This document shows, one piece after another, positions 6,542-12,570 of a DNA stretch of 12,570 nucleotides. The DNA lies in the NCBI GenBank assembly GCA_015143735.1, contig VKHC01000391.1:1-12570 (forward strand), given 5' to 3'. Each line of letters begins with the position of its first letter. The stretch's first letter is position 1. The translations under genes were made by a program, and so were the position numbers. Origin of the DNA: Synura sp. LO234KE (taxonomy: Eukaryota > Sar > Synurophyceae > Synurales > Mallomonadaceae). Under the pieces are notes generated by a model that was not told the origin of the DNA, ran no database searches, and saw nothing but the letters and a program-made list of their open reading frames with translations.

Positions 6542-8857
6542 TTAAAAAATCGATGCAGGGTCTACGTGGGCTATTTTTGATTGTGGGCTCTTTTTTGATT
6601 CATGCCGCCGTCTTCACGGGACACTTCCGTTAATCGAATGGTTGCTTAGGTACAATAAAAGGGACGTAATGAATGATCAAAAGGGTGGACTGAAACAGGC
6701 AATTCGAAACTAGTCGATAGCAATACGCCAGGAGCCGAACCAAGTAACCTGCCCCGCGTCTCCTCCGCCATTGCTTTTCTATATCATCTCTAATACTACC
6801 AGGCAGAAAGAACAGGCGTAAGAAAGTAATCACGACGAAAATGCAAGGTGACCTTAATCAATAAGGTTCGCCAGTGTGGGGGTTGATATCTATATAGAAG
6901 GATAGCACTTTAATACCGACTTGAGATCGATCCAGTGCAGCATACAGGGACTGGGTACCAACGAACAGTGACAGGAGAGAGCTCGGGCCAAGTTGATACG
7001 TAGGAAACGGGTCACCGACTTTTTCCAAGGTAAAGCAGGAAATAGAGCAGAGGGGGGGGGAGTGTAAGAGCACAGCCAAAGCGGACAGTCATGCCTCTTC
7101 ATCTTTCTTTACGAGATTGCTATGAGGCGACAATCCGAACTAAGAGAACACGTCGAATGATGCTGATGCAATCTTAAATTGTGATCTGAATCACCCGCAC
7201 TGCGTGGTGTTGATGCAGGTGTGCAGCATGAGTATGAAACGGTTTGTGGAAAATCAGGACTTGCACGTGGTGCAGTGGGACACTTTATGTAACTTTTAAA
7301 ACAATAGCGAAGGCTCGAAACCACCTGCACGAGACAGGGATACTGAAGAGAGCTAGGAACATAAACAGCTATTGTTGTTGATATGTAAAGCGAGTGGTAC
7401 TGCCTGTGACTCAAACAGAACATCGAACAGTGCCCCTAATATTTAATATGTAATTTCATCATATTTCGATCTTATCGATTTCGACCTCCGCCACATTAAG
7501 GTGGGCGCGTATGATGGGTTGAAGTGTTCCTGCACTTGCTTCCCTTAGGAGTTGTTCTGGAAGGACAATCGCCCATTTTCTTGTAAGACTTTGATCTATG
7601 CACGGTAGGACATTCGGCGGAAGGTGCGAACACCTCCCCATTCCGCCCACGATTTGCATTCATAGTTGAAGAATCACTGTCCTATTCGAGTAGTAATGAC
7701 GATCTGATGAATTTGACAATTGGATATATAGTTGTGATCGCTGTTGGCGAAATGGAAGGCGTTTGTAGGCTAGTTAGAACAGAGAGAAGATGGTCAGATC
7801 GGCCATGGGCTGGCTGGTTGGTGAAGATGCTCTCTGTTCACGCTCTAAGAGGGAAAACATAGAATCCAACCAATGACTTGAAGCACAATAAAAAGTTGCG
7901 TTGACCTGTTAAGTAGAGTATTATTGAAGGCATGCTCCCTGCCGTGTGCTATTTGGATCTCATGGTTGTAGTGCGACCTGGGGTAGATGAAACTGCTCGT
8001 GATGCTTGACTTGTGTACTTCCAGGCAACCGAAAGCCGAGTGATTGTGTATGAAATCGTTCATTTGAGCACGCGGGTCAAGGAAGGTTCGAGGACGGAGG
8101 TTCTAGAATACTGTGCAGCATCATATATATTCGATATGGGTATTGTTCAATCGGTAAGTGCAAATGAGTCATGAGCCTCGCCCAACCATAAATTTTATTA
8201 CTATAGTGTGAGTAGTTTGTTATGGAAGCTGAGTTATAAGAGCCGCATACTAAACACTATTGCAATACCACCGCTTCTAGCCCGGAGAATAGGTTTTCCT
8301 GTGACTAAAGCTAAGAATGTCGATCAGTTTCTTTGATGACACTACATACTGAAATATGTCGTGTGATAGCTAACTTTTTTTCACGTTTTCGCTTCCAATT
8401 TATGATCAGTCATTCTTAAACGTTACACAAGATATATTATTCTCGTAGAGTAAGCCACAGGATATTATCTCATCATACAACAAAAGATACAAAAATATTA
8501 GTCGGATAAAATGCATGAATTCGTTTAGAAGGAGAAACTCAATGAGCTTACATATAGCACGTGAATTTAACATTTCATTTCCAGAATACTAAAGCCACTC
8601 GGAAACACATTTTTACCAAATAAAAATACTTACACAGTACAGGGCTCAACCTTTCATTTGAACCCAAAGTAAAGTACATTTATTTATAAAAGTAATAAAT
8701 CTACCTAATAGTGAATTAATCTCTAGCGCAACTGTTTGCCTAACCAATTTTCCCCTATCATAGTTCTAAAACATACATCAGCGCGTTGTGTAATTCGATG
8801 CCGTTACCTCCGACGTGCTCCGAAAGTACATGTTGTTTTGCAATTTGGCTGTGAGGA
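6542..8857. other. 2.3-kb gene-poor stretch
   Basis: No gene is supported. Minus-strand frames at 6630-6833, 6858-7102, 7109-7423 and 7845-8063 have biased, accidental-looking composition and no motifs. The minus-strand region 7459-7663 holds two overlapping ATG-started frames (66 and 55 codons) and is the least improbable, but it matches nothing I know. A run of nine G (7052-7060) is present. From about 8380 onward the sequence is AT-rich; the 150-200 bases before 8858 should include the globin gene's promoter and 5' untranslated region. Confidence 0.5.
7459..7659 (-). CDS. Doubtful small ORF (66 codons), unrecognised
   Basis: An ATG-started minus-strand frame ends in a segment (WAIVLPEQLLREASAGTLQ and on) that reads more like real protein than its surroundings. 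A second minus-strand frame in another phase (7496-7663, 55 codons, basic and serine/cysteine-rich) overlaps almost all of it, so open frames here may simply reflect base composition. No signal peptide, membrane segment or known motif is visible. It could be an exon fragment. Confidence 0.12.
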   Translation of the reverse strand: MQIVGGMGRCSHLPPNVLPCIDQSLTRKWAIVLPEQLLREASAGTLQPIIRAHLNVAEVEIDKIEI

Positions 8858-9655
8858 ATGCAGTGGATTATGGGCAACAAATCTCGGGACAAAAGCCATC
8901 TACCGACAAGAGAGAAAAAAAATGAGGGAAAACAAGGAGATTCTAAAATAACTTCTTCCCATCAAGATCAGGCTAAGCCTACAAGCTATCCATTTAGAGT
9001 CATTCCTTGCGTCATTATCGATAACACATATCAAACAACCCAAGAGACAGCCATGTTGCTGAGAGAAATTGGAGGTATTTTCCTTTGTACTTATCTTATA
9101 AATCTTTGATGGTTACTTGCAGGAGGATCGTCAATACTTCGTATGACCGAGGCATTTTACGCAAAAGCATTCAAGGATCCGAACTTATCAAAGTTTTTCC
9201 ACAACGAAGCTGATCCCCACGCTAATCGCTTAGCTAATTGGATCATCGAAAAAATGGGTGGCGAAGGACAAGTTTGGACTGCAGAGAGGAAGGAAAGGGC
9301 AAAAAATCCTGTCGTTATCACCTTAGGGAACGGGCAGGCTCATATTGTACATGATCGCTCCAGTGCACACGCTGCAGCCTGGTACTCGGCGAAAAGACCT
9401 CAGCATGAAATTGGCCGTAAATTTAAACTAAATGACGCAAGAAGGTGGATGCGACTTATGTTTTGGTCCGGCAGAGAAATCGCTTTGTTTGAGCAGCATC
9501 CCACGTTTGAAGATTGGTTTATAAGATTTATTAGTCATTTTGTTCGAGTTTATGAAAGCACAGCTCCACCATATGCTATGGAATCCGCGAATTGGTCTAA
9601 AGACGAAGCAAATATATCTCAATATCTGAATAATAACTATTTCATGAATGTTTAA
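8858..9655 (+). CDS. Truncated-globin-like protein, two exons
   Basis: Probable haem protein related to group II truncated haemoglobins (bacterial-type globin fold). Exons 8858-9074 and 9123-9655 give 249 residues. The first about 45 residues are charged and low-complexity; MGNKSR at an alternative in-frame ATG (8870) would give 245 residues. The globin part begins near 45. EIGGGSSILRMTEAFY spans the splice junction and supplies helix A/B with the FY pair (84-85, B9/B10), followed by DPNLSKFF (phenylalanines 97-98, CD region), MGG (117-119) and WMRLMFW (181-187, G helix). The proximal histidine is probably His167 (PQHEIG), 14 residues before Trp181, a spacing close to that in group II truncated globins; His155 (SSAHAAAW) is the alternative. 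About 30 extra residues lie between the GG turn and the proximal region. A stop at 8852-8854 fixes the upstream limit. Function in O2 or NO handling is inferred from the family. Confidence 0.82.
9075..9122 (+). other. 48-bp spliceosomal intron in the globin-like gene (phase 1)
   Basis: The donor GGAG|GTATTT and acceptor TTGCAG|GAGG flank 48 AT-rich bases. Splicing joins ...LLREIG to GGSSILRMTEAFY, restoring the expected start of the globin fold. Unspliced reading ends at a stop at 9107-9109. It is very short for a spliceosomal intron but within the range seen in compact protist genes. Confidence 0.8.
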
Positions 9656-9701
9656 CTGAACATAGTCTCAAGAGTGATAGTGAAATATCCTAGGAAACTA
9701 A

Positions 9702-9707
9702 AATAAA
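9702..9707 (+). terminator. Polyadenylation-signal-like AATAAA after the globin-like gene
   Basis: An exact AATAAA lies 47 bp after the TAA stop, in A-rich sequence and with the correct orientation. Signal use in this lineage is not established; position is the main argument. Confidence 0.4.
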
Positions 9708-11033
9708 CGTGTTTGCTGAATGCCGTCGCTTAAGCGGATTCGCCAACTGCCATTTATCATAAAGAGATTTAACTCCTCATTTTTTTCAACCTCTATTTAT
9801 TTATTTATATCGATTGTTTTTGGATCATCATTTAGTATCATATGAGAACGTGGCATCTTAATTTGGCTAAATAAACTTCTTCAACCTAATCATGAACTCT
9901 GACCTGTAGGCTACTATATACTTACATACATATATCTCTTAGATTCACTCCGCGTCATGCCCTTCGGAGGACCACTTTGGCATCGAATAGTTGATAGATC
10001 TACTGGTACTTACCACGCAACCTGGTAAATCTATGGTAGAGATCATCCGTATCGGCAAACGAGTCACCTCCTCGTGGTACTAATGCACGCTCGTTTCTGC
10101 CTAGGTGATGGCATTCTTGTGGGGGTATGATTGATTGGCTAGATAAAGCACAATGTCGTTCGCATTTTGTACAGTAATCAATCATTTACTATGAATTTAC
10201 TTTACTTTGAATAGAATTCATCATTACATAGTTACTCCTCCTCTGCGTGACAGCGGAGTCAGAAACTTAAAGCAGCTGCATCGGTGCGCGCACCCTTTGC
10301 CAGCTTTTTATCAATCCATTCTTCAGATTTTACACAAAAATCTTTACTTACTCCAGATGAATCTCGTGCTTTAAGAAAAGCATGTTTAGAAATGCAAGTT
10401 TGCTAACCATCACCACCTCCTTAAAGATTCTGCACAACCAGATTCATCACGGTGCTTCAACGACAACAAATTAAAATATTAATCACCCATCTTAGGCTCA
10501 TCTTTACTATGGCAAGAATATTAAGCAACCATCTTTTCATTAATCTTTGTTGTTCAATACTTAAAAGAATTTGGACGTTCCTATCCACGTTCGTGCTGAC
10601 AACAGCAGATGCGGTGCGTTTTAGGAAAAAATAGTAAATGAAGTTAATATCGTGTATCACGGCATTTATTAGTGATATAGTATGAGAAAAAAGTGCTAGG
10701 GAAGTAAGGAGAAAGATAGGATTATATACGGCTAACTTTTAAAATTCTTACTAACGAAGGTGCAACGAATTTTTGTATGACGAAAGATTCTAATTGTAAA
10801 TGCAATAATATCGTGCCATAATTCGAGCGAAAGACGCACAACAGAGAAAAACAAAACACTGAGAAAGCTATGATTCTTTAACAACTTTACTTGTGGAATT
10901 AACTACGATTTGCAAATACTATCGCAACATTGCATTGTTGTTCAGGTCTCTAATAAATTTTGTCTCCTGTTTTTACAGCTTTTATGAAAGCTTGCATATT
11001 AATTTGGTAACATCTGTGAAGTTTGTATATTCA
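9708..11033. other. 1.3-kb stretch with no supported gene
   Basis: AT-rich at first (TTATTTATTTAT near 9796), then mixed. A minus-strand frame at 10000-10185 and a GTG-started plus-strand frame from 10893 show no family features. The stretch contains a perfect 12-bp palindrome, GGTGCGCGCACC (10283-10294), and one copy (10500-10512) of a CTTTACTATGG word that recurs near 11220. Confidence 0.5.
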
Positions 11034-11081
11034 GGTGATAACTCCGTTTATATTTTAGGCGATGGCTTCGTTTATATTTTA
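11034..11081. repeat. 24-bp tandem duplication (two copies)
   Basis: Units 11034-11057 and 11058-11081 match at 20 of 24 positions and share the 12-base end CGTTTATATTTTA minus its final base variation. All four differences are transitions. In one open frame the copies read GDNSVYIL and GDGFVYIL, but the frame lacks an ATG and looks non-coding. Confidence 0.65.
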
Positions 11082-11217
11082 ACGCAGGAAGCCAGATTTA
11101 TATCGTTCCGAAAGTACCATTACGTGCTTCTCAAACCATCTCAATCAAACATAAATAAGATTCATCATGTAAAGATACCGTCTTGTTTTAAGAACTTCAT
11201 CTTCAATCTGACATCAG

Positions 11218-11381
11218 AATCTTTACTATGGTGCTTAATCATCTTTCTTTTCTTTTTAAGATTAATGTGGCAATAGAAAGTCATCCATATTGCTCGTGCA
11301 GCCGCCTTAATCTCCCAAGAAAAGGTAATCTTTTCTATGGTGCTTCACCATGCTTCACCGTGATTTTAATCACGATTAATC
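11218..11381. repeat. Direct repeat AATCTTT(A/T)CTATGGTGCTT with adjoining palindromes
   Basis: The 19-base word occurs at 11218-11236 and 11327-11345 with a single mismatch; its 13-base core also occurs at 10500-10512. Just after the second copy come ATGGTG (11337-11342) / CACCAT (11346-11351), CGTGATT (11359-11365) / AATCACG (11368-11374) and the palindrome GATTAATC (11374-11381). The cluster could be a decayed element or a set of binding sites. Confidence 0.5.
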
Positions 11382-12161
11382 TGGATGATTCACTGCAGAT
11401 TTTAATGGTCCAAAAAGGTGCACCGATGTGATGCAGCTAGGAGTACTAGTAATTGTGGGACCATCCAGCTCTCCCCGCCCTAATGAAACAAGAAACAAAG
11501 AGTAGAGTTTTAATTGCTCGGGCCTGCAATGAATGCCTAAATCAAACATATGGGATTAAAATTGTTACGCACTCCTCAGCAGGGGGTGGCGGATAGGGGG
11601 AGGGGGTGTCAGCCAGCCACCACCACCACCTAGCTAGCATCCACGGGCAGCAACCAGTAACCGCCGCGTATAAATGATTTGATCGAGGCCGGCACTCCGT
11701 AAGAGTACAAAAGAGGTTAGCTAGTGGTATGGGAGCCGAAGCGCTTGCTCCGGAGATAAAATAGGACTTGTTTTGAGGCTCGATAGTTGCAGGGCGGCGG
11801 AAGTGACTTGCAAAAAATTCGTATTACAGCAGCCTTTAATTTAATTGGAATTAAGCCGTGTCTTGATTGTCAGTGACGGTGAATAATATGAGGACAAAAC
11901 CAATTCCTGACATGAACTACCTTCCTCCATGTGGCTTTTAGCGGCACGTCCCGGAATAGGCAGAGAATAGCAGTAAATAATATCAACATCCGCGACGACT
12001 TCCAAAGTCTTAAGTAATGCCGCTGATGATAAGCTGGCCATCAGAGCTTGCTCTGGCTCCTCTCACCAAACCTTTCAAGAGCGTACCTCCCCGGGCTACT
12101 GTAGTATGGTCCGAAGTCCTATTCGAGGGCAACATTCCAGGTCACGGAGGGACCCCCGTGC
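11382..12161. other. GC-richer stretch with no supported gene
   Basis: Contains a G-rich tract (11582-11606) followed by a C-rich one, and short frames on both strands, for example minus 11841-12041 (66 codons, MASLSSAALLKTLEVVADVD start) and plus 12017-12223. None has a recognisable domain. The minus frame has a plausible start and a mixed composition but nothing further to support it. Confidence 0.45.
11582..11606 (+). other. G-rich tract with quadruplex potential
   Basis: Three runs of five G (11582-11586, 11596-11600, 11602-11606) with two GG pairs between the first two runs. The runs can satisfy a two-tetrad quadruplex, or a three-tetrad one only if a run is split. GGTGGC (11585-11590) is complementary to GCCACC (11616-11621), so a competing duplex hairpin is possible. 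Confidence 0.4.
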
Positions 12162-12225
12162 TCAGGCGTATATTGCTCACCTCTCGGACAATTTCAGGCG
12201 TATATTGTTCTCCTCTCGGATAATT
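12162..12225. repeat. 32-bp tandem duplication (two copies)
   Basis: Units 12162-12193 and 12194-12225 both begin TCAGGCGTATATTG and end CAATT or TAATT, with CCTCTCGGA in between. They differ at only three positions, so the duplication is recent compared with the other repeats in the window. A short plus-strand frame (12017-12223) runs through both copies but is not otherwise credible. Confidence 0.8.
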
Positions 12226-12570
12226 AGCGGGCGGTTCTCTATCAGTTGATCTTTTAATGTAGACGAACTAATTGGTCTCAAATTTTACCGGAGGGGGCGG
12301 GGGACATAACGGTGACTGGTCAGATAATTTGAGTACATTCACTGGAATCTCTCCACTCGGTCTTGGGTATTGGCCGTTGGTTTATGGAGAGATGTTGCAG
12401 CATAGCAGCTGCATATTGTACTACTAGTTATTTTGTGCAGTTACTATTTACGTACGCTGTATGGTGCGCACTACTACTGCCCTGTTCCTGTATTGCTCGA
12501 CTGCTCAGTAGGTGGCGTATCTCCGCCACCGGGAGCTATCCGTAATCGACGGAAGGATTTTGTTTTGCTT
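12226..12570. other. Window end, no gene seen
   Basis: Contains a purine-rich G tract at about 12290-12303 and a segment of recurring GCAG/CTACTA words. A plus-strand frame at 12363-12545 starts with TTG and is cysteine-rich in an accidental-looking way. No gene or RNA is supported. Confidence 0.5.

Noticed and set aside
7305-7325. tRNA B-box-like word GGCTCGAAACC
   Set aside because: No A-box, acceptor stem or cloverleaf can be built around it.
7109-7423. Minus-strand ORF of 104 codons
   Set aside because: Serine, cysteine and tyrosine-rich without motifs, in repeat-like sequence; it looks like a chance open frame.
8736-8951. ORF overlapping the start of the globin-like gene
   Set aside because: It has no ATG at its start and is out of frame with the exon that joins the globin fold.
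10893-11276. 127-codon open frame with a GDNSVYIL/GDGFVYIL repeat
   Set aside because: GTG-started, strongly AT-driven composition, and the peptide repeat is fully explained by the 24-bp DNA duplication.
12017-12223. 68-codon ATG-started plus-strand ORF
   Set aside because: It runs through the 32-bp duplication, overlaps other open frames on the opposite strand, and shows no recognisable domain.

Overview
The window looks like nuclear DNA of a eukaryotic microbe, most likely a microalga; a stramenopile such as a diatom is my best guess, at low confidence. Three things point this way. Two genes can only be read in full by removing GT-AG spliceosomal introns of 278 and 48 bp. The intergenic stretches are long, AT-rich and repeat-laden. 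The gene set combines a DusA-type tRNA-dihydrouridine synthase, a plant/algal-type APC polyamine or amino-acid permease, and an extended truncated-globin-like protein. There is no operon structure.

Layout. Positions 1-770 look like a decayed DNA transposon: its two ends carry collinear but degraded terminal inverted repeats, and it holds a 50-codon ORF of weakly Myb/SANT-like character. A long imperfect palindrome centred near 1214.5 follows, then a short tandem array of about 31-32 bp units marked by GACCGG (1621-1770). The first firm gene is the intronless tRNA-dihydrouridine synthase on the minus strand (2368-3459). It is divergent from a two-exon permease on the plus strand (3613-5432), and the 153 bp between their start codons contains a perfect 8-bp inverted repeat. 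A gene-poor stretch runs from 5433 to about 8857; its only suggestive coding material is a pair of related, out-of-frame fragments at 6168-6541. A two-exon globin-like gene lies at 8858-9655 with a polyadenylation-like signal 47 bp after the stop. From 9656 to the end I see no convincing gene, only short repeats, palindromes, G-rich tracts and a clean 32-bp tandem duplication at 12162-12225.

The three genes have unrelated jobs: tRNA modification, solute import across a membrane, and probably haem/oxygen or NO chemistry. Their proximity looks like ordinary genome arrangement, except that the divergent pair may share a promoter. I found no CRISPR array, tRNA, rRNA or defence system. The observations most worth following are the TIR element, the long hairpin-forming palindrome, the sharp base-composition change between the two permease exons, and the insertion plus ambiguous haem ligand in the globin.
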